64,000 nucleotides of DNA from Serilophus lunatus. Its lineage: Eukaryota; Chordata; Aves; Passeriformes; Eurylaimidae. Location of the stretch: positions 1,580,518-1,644,517 of the forward strand of contig VXBA01006569.1 of the NCBI GenBank assembly GCA_013399895.1, given 5' to 3'. Each line of letters starts with the position of its first letter. Positions within the stretch are counted from its first letter, which is position 1. The notes under the pieces were generated by a model. That model ran no database searches, had not been told where the DNA came from, and was given only the letters and a program-made list of their open reading frames with translations. Both the position numbers and the translations under genes were made by a program. Below, piece by piece: positions 25,001 to 36,931 of the stretch.

Positions 25001-28000
25001 TAAAGCCAGGGTGGGTGGGAGGAGGTGAGGGAGGTGCTCAACACATCTCAGCTGGCTCAATGTTTTGTATTTGCAAAACAGTCAAGGTTTTTCTAATGGT
25101 GCAGTGCCGTGTGGGCTGCAGCATCATCGCTAAGTTGTCATGTTACCACTGAATAAAGGAGAAGATATAACTGGAGTACATTTCCCTTAGCATCTTTTCA
25201 GTTGTGTTTTAAATCAGCAATGGTTTTGCATGAACTGGCACTGCTCTCAGGTCATTGCAAAAAAATTATTGCAGTGTATGGCTTTATTTTGACAGGTGGC
25301 GTACATTTTGACCCAAATTTTCAAATCTTTGCAGAAGTTATACAGTGTACATGCAGCCTTTCATGTTTCTGCCCAGCTGTGTACTGAATGGCATGTATGC
25401 ATATGTAATTTGAGGCACTTCAAAATATCTGGCTCAATTTTTGAGACGTTTTTGTTGCAATACACCACTGTAACCTGTCTATAAAGATATGTGGAATAGG
25501 ATGCTTTTTCTGAGAACTGAAATCTCCTTGCAGAGAGCTGTGCTTTGCTGCATAATGTCAACATAGTGGAGCTGATTTAAGCACGTTATGTTTGCCCTCA
25601 ATATTAATTTCCTTGCCCTAACAGCCTCAGTTTAAATCTTATGGTGGGATTCACCTGTTCTTGAAATCAGTAGGAAGTAAGCCAGGTTTTTGAATCTTAT
25701 GAGAGTAACTTGTTCTCCTTGGATGCTACTCAGTGCTTATTGGCTCACCATAGAATGCAGCTTCATCTCTTTAAAGCAACAGCTACATGTGGTGAAACTC
25801 TCTTTACTCTCCTTGGAAATGAAATTCTAAACTCTTCAAAGTAAGAATCCTGTGTCAAGGATCTTGTGGATTAAAAAGGAAGTACAATTCCCATTTAAAG
25901 TATGTAACGTTCAGAGCTCTGCATCCCATTAACAGAACAACCTATTGAACTATCTCTTATGGACTGCTATTTCTGTACTGAAGTTGTTTGTTCCTCCAGC
26001 ACTTGTCATCATATATGAGGACTGGTTAGTGTATGTTGGTAACAAACCTGGTAGTTCTTTTTTAGTCCCTGTGTACTCCTAATCTATACACCTGCTTGAT
26101 GCTATGTCTTAAGGCTAACCTAAGTATCTATTAAACGGAGGATTCTTCCTCCAAAGAGATTATGCCTGAGCTCCTTATAATGTAGAAGTTTTGAAGGGCA
26201 AGAATAGATCCTTAGGTCTGTTGGAAAAGCCTTCAAATTTAAGAACGAAATAGAGCAAGAGCAGGGGCTAGAGTACAAGTGTCATAGAAAGATAAAGGTG
26301 TGTTTAGCTTCTCAGAGACGCTGGCCATGGGTTCTGTGAGCTGAAGCAATATTTTGGTCCATCCACAGAGATATTTTGTACATCTGGAAAATATACAGGA
26401 TTTCATAAAATGTCTGAAAAGCCTGAAAGATTTGGAAAGCTACTCCACTCAGTCTCCAGAAAGGACATGAAGTGGGTAAATTGATCGACAAGTACAAATC
26501 AAAATACTGTTGGTAGATTCATCCAGAGACATCAGTGCAATTGTTATGACATGATTTTCCATGTCCATCTGAACAAAAAGACAGATAAGTCATTGGAAAG
26601 AAAAAAATAGCATATAAAGAAGTACCTGTCCAAGATGTAGTTATAAAAATACCAAATAGTTTTGGGTATAAGGCTTTAATCATTGTGGACCCCAGCTGTC
26701 TATTGAAATCAGTGATGTTAATGAACACAGTCTCTTGATTTCAGTGATAAGTAATGTTCTATAGAAATTAATTACCAACAACTGAATTATGATCAAACTC
26801 TTTCCCCTTCTCTGTAGAAATCTTTAAACTTGCAGCACTTGTCACATCTTTCTCTCCTCACCTCCAGATTATAGGTAAAAGTTTTATTAACAATTTAATT
26901 ATTCTCTTTGAAAGCCAAGTTAATTATAATGGGCTTGACTTTGCTTCCATCAAAAGTCTTCTAATGATTTTGCCATTGACTGTAGTTCAACATGAGAGAA
27001 GAACAGTTCGTAATGAACAAAACTGTACATCAAAACTGTAGAGGGTTGAGAGAAATTTTTGCATGGGCTATCAATCCCCTTTAAATTTTTACTGACTGAA
27101 GTATCACAGAATCACAAAATCTAACAGTGTTCACTTTCACTGTTGTTATTCACAAGAATAGCCCGACTAAAATTGGTTCCATAAAGGGTAGTAGTCAAAA
27201 TCTGACAAAAAGCTGGACTGACATTTTTAAAATCGGTGTTTTGTTCCTGATTTTATCATGTCCATGTTCCTTGTCAAAATCTGTACTTGCATGCTTAACT
27301 TGAAGATGAATTTGAAGTTACTGGAAGGGTATGTCCATGTCTCAGAGGTATGGATTTAGGGGAAGAGAAGATGATCATGTAGACACTTATTTGAAAGAAA
27401 TGCAAGGAGAAGCTAAAGGGGCAGAATGCTTGCAGATGATTTGGTGGGCTGTTGTATTAGAGATGCAGAGTAAAGTATTAAAAAAAAAAGACAACTATCT
27501 AAAAGGATTCCTGTAAAAATTGCATTGTTAGCAGCAAGGTGAAGAAAACTTTGTAAGAAAGTAAATTTATAAAAGGTAAGGAAAAATGTTGAAATTTTGA
27601 TGAAATGAAGGGGGAAAAAAAGTGCAGGTTCTCAGGACTGAGCTATAAGAACGTGTTAAAGTACCAAGGAAGGCCAGAAATAATCAAGCAATGTACTAAA
27701 GTCATTTAAATTAGTAATTAAATTTTTTCTCAAGATATCAGAAACTGGAACTTTCTAAGAAGGCTCTAGGGTAAAAAAATGGCATGTAAAGTAGGGAAGG
27801 GAAAAAAATCTCTTAACTCTAGAAGAGCTTTGGGAGGTTATCAGGCTACTGCCAAAGGTGATAGAAGCATGTTCTGAAGGTGTGTCTCAACGTTTGTAAA
27901 AACCATTATTAAAAATGGAAGACAGTTTGTTGTATCAGATCACCAGAAGCAAATATTTGTCCAAGAATTTTGAAAAAATGCAGAAACAAAATTTTTACTG

Positions 28001-30325
28001 CAACCTGTACTTTCTTTTAATTTAATTTTTCTATGTTAGTTGTCAAGATGGACGCTTAATTAACTATCTGTCTCTTGGAAGAGTTGTATTTGCACATGTG
28101 TAAAGGAAGTTAAAATAAATACTGAAGCCTTAATAACCAGCGTGTGCTGGTGTCAGCAATGCCATCATTTGCATCAGTGCCAAGATAGGAAACGTCGGCT
28201 ATCTGTATTTGCCTCAGGTCAGTAGTTTTTATCTGCAGTTAAGTAGGATGGAGATTACTTTACTTATTCCTAAATGGCTCTTTTAAGGCCCCTTCATAAA
28301 AACATCCCATTCTGGGTGTGTCTGTGGTGCTGCTGATCTCTTTATTCTGTTCTCATAAAAAGGCAGTGAGCAGGCAAATTACATAGAAGTTATGGCCACT
28401 GTGCAGGATTAAAAGGAAAGAGTGACAGATTTTTCAGAAGAAAAGCAGCCCTGCTCATCACTGTTCAAATGAACATTTAATAATTCATAACAACTGAGTT
28501 ATAAGTTTCCCCTTCAATAAGTTTCCAAATGTGAATAGATTAAATGGTAATTGCTATCAAGCTTTATGTTCTATTTCATGTACCTAATAAAAGTTTATCT
28601 AGTGGAGCTTACTTTGTATCTTTTTGATCTATTCCTAACCAACTGCAATATACTCTATTAAAATATTTATCATTGTGCTATCAAATATTAACCATTTTTA
28701 AATCATCTGACTAAAGAAAACAAATAATGTTACTTGCTTGAGTTTTCATGAATTTAATATTTAGTTGCTCAGAACTCTCCCATAGTATAGGACCAAAAAT
28801 ACTAAACCCCTAGAATTTTACTCACTCTTTTAAAATTGGTTTTGAAATGCACTCTGCCTCATATGGCTCTGCATGCAGAATCCTAGTTTTGTCATCTGTA
28901 AAAAGTTATGATTCTGCTGTAGTACAAGAGAATCTTGGAGAGTTCTTGGTTAGGCTAGTGAGCTTTTTAATGATTTTTAGATGAGTATAGAACACTTCTT
29001 TTAAAAAACCTATCTTTAAAGGAGAACATTTTTAGGAAATTTCCCCAATTATCCACCTGCTCATCCATCTGAAATTATGTGATTTTGTCAGGTAAAAATA
29101 CTAGCAGCTTCCTAAACTGTAATGCCAATGATTTAACGATGGAAAGAGGAGAATACTTATTGCATGGATGTGCTACAGTTGCACGGCAGCCCAGCCCAGC
29201 CTGACTGCCAGGGTTGCGTTGCTCCCCACCTGAGTGAGTTATAATCTCCCAGGGTTCTCATGCTTGTTCAGCCCGTTGCTGATTCATATCACAGAACTAA
29301 CACAGCAAAAAACTATTCTTTTTTGGTTAGTGTCCTGCTGAGTTAGATCTGAAATTGTTCAATGAAAGGTCAAACAAGTGCCTGAGAGATTGCTGGGGGT
29401 GTGGGACTAAATAGTGGGGAATTGGGAGAAGAGAGATTGCAGCACTTGCAATTAGGGTAGTTTAGACAGCCATGAAATAGCAGCTTTGAAGCTGACACCT
29501 GGGCAAGATCAAGAGGAGAACAACCTCTTTGCTCCAATCCAATCCAATCCCTCACCTTGCTGGGGAAAAATTGTTCTATTAAAGGTCGAGTGTATAAATG
29601 TTGCTACTGATTCATTTCTTTTCACTTTGCAGAAAGCAAGTCTGATCACCAGGTAATCAGAGTAACTCTCCTGGAGAGCTGCTGTCTGTTAAGAGCCTGG
29701 TGCTTCTCAATAACATGGTAACTATGCTAACTAGCCCCCTTTTCTGATCCTCAGTTTCTGCTTGATTTATGACCTGTTATTTTCTTCAGCTTCTCTGCAC
29801 ACAGGCATTACCTAATTCACAATATCTGTCCTGTTCATAGAGGCCTTCCAGCAGAGACACTGAGATAATGTCCATGAGCTCTCACACCAATGCCTCTCTA
29901 GTCTATTGCTTCTGCAGTTTTTTTGATTTCCACAATATTCCACAGACTTTGTAGGCAGCAGTGCTAAAAGCAGATTGAGACGTGTTCCCCAGCCTTAACA
30001 TGCTACAGTAATTATGGAGATCTGTATGATAACTAGAATGAGCATCCTATGTGCTTTTCATAGAGGAAATGCGCCTCATTTAATCATTTCTGTTAATATA
30101 CAGTGTTTGTGTTCTGACATGTTTATTCTGACTAAAATATCCTTACCCCAGAGAGACCTTTTTCTCCTTCAAATCCAGTTTCTCATTAAAAAATAATACC
30201 ATTCCATGATAATCATACTTTGGTGAACCATTTTCTATGTATCCCAGTATCTGTACGGTTATGCCGTAGGTTGTGTATTTTGGAAGGAATGCATTAATAA
30301 GCACATTCACATTGTCTTTTCTCAG

Positions 30326-30390
30326 GTTTAAAAGACCCAGGATACCAGGATGGCATTACACCTCCAAGTCATAGGCATGCTTTCCCTGAC
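30326..30390 (+). other. Plus-strand segment bounded by good splice sites, possible exon
   Basis: TTGTCTTTTCTCAG precedes and GTGAGT follows a 65-base segment. The third frame is open and reads LKDPGYQDGITPPSHRHAFPD; the other two frames contain stops. It runs opposite to NTNG1. No partner exon was recognised and I know no family match. It may be an exon of an antisense transcript or a chance pairing of splice-like motifs. Confidence 0.2.
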
Positions 30391-30470
30391 GTGAGTGGAA
30401 TCACTGTTCTCCATCATCTGGGGGTCACGCCTGATAATGCTGTAATTTTGTTTGTAGTCTTGCCTTGCTT

Positions 30471-30501
30471 GTATATATATATATATGTGTGTGTGTGTGT
30501 T
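30471..30501. repeat. Compound TA/TG microsatellite
   Basis: A TA run passes directly into a TG run, a common mutable arrangement. Confidence 0.95.
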
Positions 30502-33360
30502 TGTCTTACATCTGTAAGCCATGTTTTGTCTTGAGCTGCAGCAGTGGGATTCTGTATTGATCTAAGGAGAATTATTCTAGATTTAAATTCGGAGCCATTT
30601 GAAAGAATCTGTTCCTCTTGCATCCAAACCCCTGTACACACATATAGTTTCTTTAGTCTGCATAACAATCACGTAAGGTAGGTATTGTGAAATCACTATT
30701 TCATGTATAAAGACCACAGGCAGATTGTTCCCTGGGACAGCAATATTCAGCCTCAGCAGAATGTCATGCTCTTCAATACATTCTTGGTCTGTTTTACTTC
30801 CTTCCTGGCCCAAGCATGGCAGTGTGCTTACTAGTACCAGTTTTGGCAACAAAACACACCAGAACTGAAAGTATATACAGCACCTGTGCAGAGGGGGAAA
30901 TCTCCCTGTATTCTGACTAGCTAAAAGCATTAGAACTGCTACTGGTAGAAAGATTTAAAAATATATAGATGGCTCCCCACACAGACAGCTGCAATGGTGA
31001 GCTGGAAAGCAGGGCATCCTGGTTCTGAATTTCTAGTTCTGTTTTTGTATTGTTTCCCAGGCACAAGTTCAAGGTGTAGGTACAGGAGGACACACTGGAT
31101 TAGTCTGTGTATAAACACGTATAAAAGATGGACTAAAGTTCAATGGGGAAACAATTACATGAATATATTTAATCTATATCTGGAAAGAAGTGCATGATGT
31201 ATTTTTTTTAAGAACGATTCTTTTTAACAAATAGATGGTATATATTTTTTCTTCATTTCTTGTTGAATGGTAAATACAATCCTCCAAAAGCAAATGTTAG
31301 TATAAATTCCAGGTTTACAATTTTGGGCAATTCAATCTGCAGGATGATTTTCAACAAATGCCTCAGCTTCTAACATTTGTAACACATGACAAAATCCACC
31401 CCCAAAAAAGCTCATATTTAAATAATCATATAGTAAGTTGAAGACACACTGTGACAGATCATGAATTATCTAACAGGCTGCAGAGTAATACCAGTTTAGT
31501 CTGGAAGGAAGATATGAGCATTGCATGCAGTTTTAGTATTGAAGATAAAAGTGTAATCCTCTGCGTGCTTTTATTTACAATGAATGAAAAAGGATAAAAT
31601 TAGATAAATTATTCAGAGCTTGATGTAAGGCATCTGGCTGAAAACTCATTTGCTAATTGTTTAAGATTTACACCATTGAACCAAGCTGATTTACCAGAGT
31701 GATTCACAATCAGGGGCACACTACTACTGTTAACTGTTTTACTTGCTCTAGGCCTGTGTAGTGCTGTGGGTTCCATGTCTTTATTTAGTCTTTGACTGTA
31801 AGAAGGGAGATAGCAAATAATATTAGTCATTGAACCTTCTCTCACTTTTTCCCCGGTGAGGTGATCATGCCTAATGAAAAGTTGAGCTATGGTGGTAAAC
31901 TGATATTGGCAAAAGAGTCACTTTTTCTTTGCCTGATTGGATAAATATACAGCTTGGAATCAATTCTTCTGTAATTAAAAGTTATTACTTTAAAATGCTC
32001 CTGTATATGCGCAACAGAATTTAGTCGCCTGAAATATCATGGTAAAGAAATACAAAAGATACAAGAGTATCAGCAATACATGTAGAAAATCAAGTTAACA
32101 CTCCTGCTTAATATTTTGGCTTCTGTCAGTTTTTAAAAACTCTGGTGGCGGTTCTGTGTGTAAATGTTTCTACCATTTGATAGAGGTTCCTTTTATCACA
32201 AAGCACTAGGCTGGTCCAAAACAACTGTAGCTGCTGGTTAAATTTCTTGCCAAGCTTGGAGCTTTTAATTCTGTTTTTACGTTCGTTTTTAAAGGAAATA
32301 GTTTAATTTCTATAAAATAGAAAATTCAAGTATTGCTAGTATTTTCTCATGTTTCAGGAATTCTATGAGGGTTTCAGGAGCAGACTGTTCTGTTCGTAGT
32401 TCATTCCTTGTGCTTTGATCTATGCATGCTGGTGAGAAAACCACTGTTGGTCCCTGTCAGGGAGATTCCTGGCAGCTTCCCTGCAAACAGGCGCCTGTGG
32501 CATCCTTGGTTCTGGGGGATGGCTGAGAAGGAGGGCAAGGCACAGTTGCATATATTATGCCTCTTTTTCTGAGGGCAACAAACCTTCCTGTACCAACCAG
32601 ACCCTGCTGACCACTATGTCTATGCAGCATAAACCCTGAATGCAAGGAGGTAACAGCTGTTATCACAGTGCTTTTTATCTGGGAGGCAAAGTCTAAAATT
32701 GCATCTGACCTCTGTGTGCACAGAGACACCAAGCGATGAGTGCTCTGCCTGGATCCTCAGAGGTTTTGGATTAAATCAGTAAAAGTGAGGTACCTAAATG
32801 AATACTTCTGGGCATAATAGCTTCTGTGTCTTCCACCCATGTGTGGTACAAAGCAGACTGCAAACTGTAATTTATCAAATGATATATGGTGAGCCTTAGA
32901 AAACATAACAGGGCTTTTGTGTTGTTTTTCCCTAATGGGTTTACTAATATATAAAATTACAACACTCTGTTTACATATAGAATCATGTAAGTAACTAAAC
33001 TAGCTATAATATAGATTTAACTTATTTATTTATAAGTCAAGATTCTGGTTGCCCTGGGCCAATAGTGTTTAGCAACAAAGCTCCATAATAACAGATTTTC
33101 TTAATAATGCCTATAGGATATGTATAACAAAAAATAAACACATATTGGTCTGTTGAGAGAGTGTGTATGTGTGTATCTGTCTTTGCATATATACGTTTCT
33201 TTACAGCACAGGCTCAGGGCAAAAGAGATCAAACCCACATGCAATGTGTCCAGACAAAGAATATTTCTGAGCTTTGCTAAGGCAACAGAATAAATTCTTA
33301 TTTTTCTTGTGTATTGGGGTCTTCTTGCTTGCCCAGTCATTTGTTTAGATTTCAATGGGA

Positions 33361-33392
33361 AAATAAGACATACTACAAATAAGACATACTAC
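33361..33392. repeat. Perfect tandem duplication of 16 bases
   Basis: AAATAAGACATACTAC is present twice in tandem without a difference, suggesting a recent slippage event. Confidence 0.95.
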
Positions 33393-35570
33393 AGAATTAG
33401 ATTAATTGGAATTCTGTTCCTCCATGATAAGATTTGAAATGAGATTTAAATCAGTATGTGCTTGGTAAAACGTGGCAATTTGATGACTGTTCCATAAAAC
33501 TGACAACTTGCATGTTGTTGTTGTTCTTCTGAGTTTGGTCAGGTAATTTAGTCAAAATTTGGAGAATATCTTAACAGTTACACAATCAGACTGAGATTTG
33601 GTCAGAAAATTACAGCATAATGAGTTTTGTCAGCAAATATAAAGGCACCAGCTTACATTTCCAGAAACTTCTACAAATACTCTTGATTCAGCTAAAGTCA
33701 AGCTAATTATACGTTGGGCTCAAAAAATCCTCATGAAAAGAACATTATTTGTGTTATAATGTCCAAAACTGAAAAGATAGGAAATACTTCAATTAGTAAG
33801 CGATTCCTTTAGCAAACTGGTGTATATATTTATATATATTATTAATGATATGACTTTAAAATTTGCTCCACAGCCTTCCAGCCTCTCAGCTTCTTTGTAT
33901 CTTTTGTAGATCCATAGTGTTTACTTTACTCAAATTCTACTGCAGATAACCATATTGATTTCCATGTCATTTTTTCCCCTGGAGTTCCTGTCACTGCAAT
34001 ATTTCAATGCTTCACAATCGCTAATGCTTATTTTGCCAGTACCAAGAGTGAGGTACCGGGTGGTGACAACCTTCTTCTGCATAAGGGGTGCAAGGCAGGT
34101 GGAGACCTTATGATTTCTCAGTATTTTGTCTGGGAGACATCTAGGATCTGATCTGGCAAAAAACTAATAATAGAAAACTTTGAGACTTGAAACACTACTT
34201 CACCTGCTTTCTGCTGCAGCTCTAAGTACCCAATAATTTTGTGAATCAAAACTCAAGTACAAGCATCCAGAAAACGAGATTACAGTTAACAACCGTGTGT
34301 GAAAAGTATGGTTTAAACTACTGCCAAACATAAAGAGGAGGTTTCTGGCAGAAGCTGAGGAAGTAAAATTTTCTCAGGTAGTACTGAATAGTGTTGCCCA
34401 CACAAATTTTCTTTCTCTTAATATACTGTCTTTAATACTAATTGGTTAATTATCACAATCTTCCCTGAAATTCTTTCTTTATTGGTTTTATTTGCAGATG
34501 TATTTGTTGAGCTGTCACAAGTCCAGCTTTTCTACTTCAGAGGTTCTTGTCACTTGGAGAGGTATCAGTAATCTCTTGCTTTATTGGGTGATGGTTTTGT
34601 TTGTTTGTTTTGTTGTTGTTTTGGTTTTAATTTATGATGTAAGATTTGCATTTGCTTTAGGGCACTTAGACCATTCGTATGGCCATTGACCAATTTTATA
34701 ATATTTGGCTAATTGGTGTCAGTAATTACATATTCTTGTGTTTCTCAGTCTTTAGAATCAAAAGTGAGCTCTTGCAGAACTCTGTCTTTAATGTGTGTGT
34801 GTGTAAGAATGCAGAGAAACAGTGAGAAAAGGTGAAAGAAAAACATAAGAAGACTCTCCAGAGTTTCTGGAAGTACATGATCAAAACAGTTAAAAAGAAT
34901 AAATCTTAAATATTTACTACAAACAAAATTTACAATAAAAGCCTAATCCTGTATATACTGAAGTGGTATTTCCACTCATTTGTTTACAAGGCCTGTTAAC
35001 CAGAAGAAAAGCTAAATACAATAACTAAGTATTGAAACAACATTTAAGAAAAATTTCAGCTCTTATTTTTAAAGACGTTACGTATACCTCCATTTTTTTC
35101 AACCTTTAGCTTTCATCTAGTTTTCACTAATTATTACAGGAAAGGAGCCAGAGTTTCAGAGTTATTGTCCAGTGACAGTTTCATGGTATGAAAGCTGAAG
35201 TGAAGGACAGAAAAAAAAACCAACATGCAGAGAAATCAACTTTTATCTTTTAGTAAAATTTTGAATATGGAGTTAATATGCTGATGTTTTAGTATACAAA
35301 ACTCATTTCACAGTTGTTAAGACATGTCTGTTTACATAGCTCAGTAAGAGCTCCTCGAGGTGTTAGAGAGAGGACACTGAGAGTGTATTGAAATAAATGG
35401 ATTGCACAGTCAGTGTCCTCAGCTGGGAGCTCCCCTACAGTCCAGGCATTATGGCATTCTTACAGCTCATAGTGTTCTGCTCATTTTCTGCTCTTAAGAA
35501 GCTGCACATGATAGCACACAGACCCAGAGGCAGCAAAGTTGTGAGAGGGGCGACTCTCAGAGTTACTTAC

Positions 35571-35708
35571 GTTGACAGCCCAAGCTGTGCCAGATATATC
35601 CCGGCAGACATTTATCACATTTAGGCCCTGATGTTCCCTCCTTACACTCACAAAATCCTCTGTCATTACAGCGATCATGGACTGAACCAAAAGGGTTACA
35701 ATAACAGT
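35571..35708 (-). CDS. NTNG1: NTNG1 exon encoding the third laminin-type EGF (LE) domain, a likely cassette exon
   Basis: The 138-base exon (46 codons) has an acceptor ending TTTCTGCAG and an optimal donor, GTAAGT. It encodes a second complete LE module in the window, running from CYCNPFGSVHDRCNDRGFC to WHSLGCQ, with all eight cysteines once the first split codon is restored from the G of the previous exon (giving Asp, where I recall Glu in mammals). The mammalian counterpart begins ECYCNPLGSIHDRC and is, to my knowledge, in the region of netrin-G1 that is alternatively spliced. Phase 1 at both ends means it can be removed cleanly, joining the second LE domain straight to the terminal EGF domain. 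It differs more from the mammalian form than the neighbouring LE exon does, especially in the last loop (GYIWHSLGC against GNSWHYGC). Confidence 0.94.
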
Positions 35709-36904
35709 CTGCAGAAACAAGACAACACATACACACTGGATTCAGGTCTACATGTGGTGATAATTCATTCAATACCAATAAAGGGTGCATTTCCAGTGCT
35801 AAAGGTAAAGGAAGACTGTCTATTGAGGATATCTAGAGTAGTGAATATAACTACTACATGTCCATTTATTTGTTTGCATATGTCATTTCAAGAAGAGACG
35901 TTTTATGCGAAGAGAAAAAGTAAACAGGAAAGATACAGAGGCAGAAGATACCGCAGCCTTTGAGGATAAGTGATTATAACAGGTTCTCTTTTGGCAAGAA
36001 TATTTTTGACAATTTAATGAACATTAGAAAAGCTTTGTATAGTATGGATATATCAATGTGCCATCAGGTTGAAAAGTTTCACAATATTGAAGTAGACTTA
36101 TCTGTGTTACTCAATATTTTCAGAAGTGCTGAATGTCTTTACAAGGCTATATAAATGCACTTTACTTATTTCCAAGATAGTCTTCCTTTATAGTTTTGAG
36201 CAGTATAATAATTTATGTGGATATTTGCCATTAAGTTGATGAGATTGTATTTATCAGTGAGGTTAATAAACTTTCACATATTCCACCAAGGAAATCTTGA
36301 GGTGAGTACTCGTGTAATGCAAAACTTATCAGAATTGGCTCTATACTGCCATTTTAATTTCTCTCACCTCCCAGCGTGCAGATGGAAAATGCACTGAGGC
36401 TCATTCCCCGCTGTATATTTTTCACATGTGTTCAGCTAATTAGAGAATAAGTATGGTAACCCATTTCCTCCCACAACACTTACTGTGTTGTTCATTCACA
36501 GCCCTTTTCTTTCATGTGATTGCAGTATGTGTGTTCAGCTTTCAGCTAAGCTGAACAAAGGCAAGACAGAAGCTGGCAGAGCTCATTTTTGGCACTCCTG
36601 TTCTGCAGCTTTTGTTTTTATTTTTTCTTTCCCAAGTGAAGGGCTTCATCTTATTTGTATGTAGACCCATGTAGACCCAGAGTAACTTCACTATCAACTG
36701 AGACCACAGACACCTTTTGGCAGTATCTGGTCTCTGCTGCTTCCTTAATCTGGGCAACCTATTGGGAGTCTGGATTTATATGTCTGTAAATCAGTGCTAC
36801 TTCAATGAGTACTTTTGGTAATTTTTCCCTAGCACTTGGTTAAACCTCAGTGATATTATAAATGACAACATGGAGTGGACTGGGAAGTCACATATACATA
36901 TATA

Positions 36905-36931
36905 TAGCTATCTCTATCTATCTATCTATAA
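36905..36931. repeat. CTAT tetranucleotide microsatellite
   Basis: About four to five CTAT/TATC units follow a TA-rich stretch. Confidence 0.9.

Larger units (their letters stand above)
13247..35570 (-). other. NTNG1: NTNG1 intron, 22.3 kb, before the terminal exon
   Basis: It is bounded by the GTAAGT donor at 35,570 and the TTGCAG acceptor at 13,247. Mammalian NTNG1 has further cassette exons in this part of the gene. I looked for Cys-rich LE-like frames on the minus strand and saw none. Contents worth marking are GC-rich, CpG-poor islands at 16,300-16,560 and 20,990-21,620, the inverted repeat at 15,600-15,625, microsatellites at about 15,848 and 30,471, and a plus-strand splice-bounded segment at 30,326-30,390. 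Confidence 0.85.

Noticed and set aside
27096..27130. Stretch resembling the ATCACAGAATCACA motif common at ends of avian repeats
   Set aside because: Only about 20 bases match and the flanks do not continue the repeat. Too little to call an element.
30583..30930. Minus-strand frame of 115 codons near the compound microsatellite
   Set aside because: No LE or EGF pattern, no matching splice sites at phase 1, and composition like random intron.
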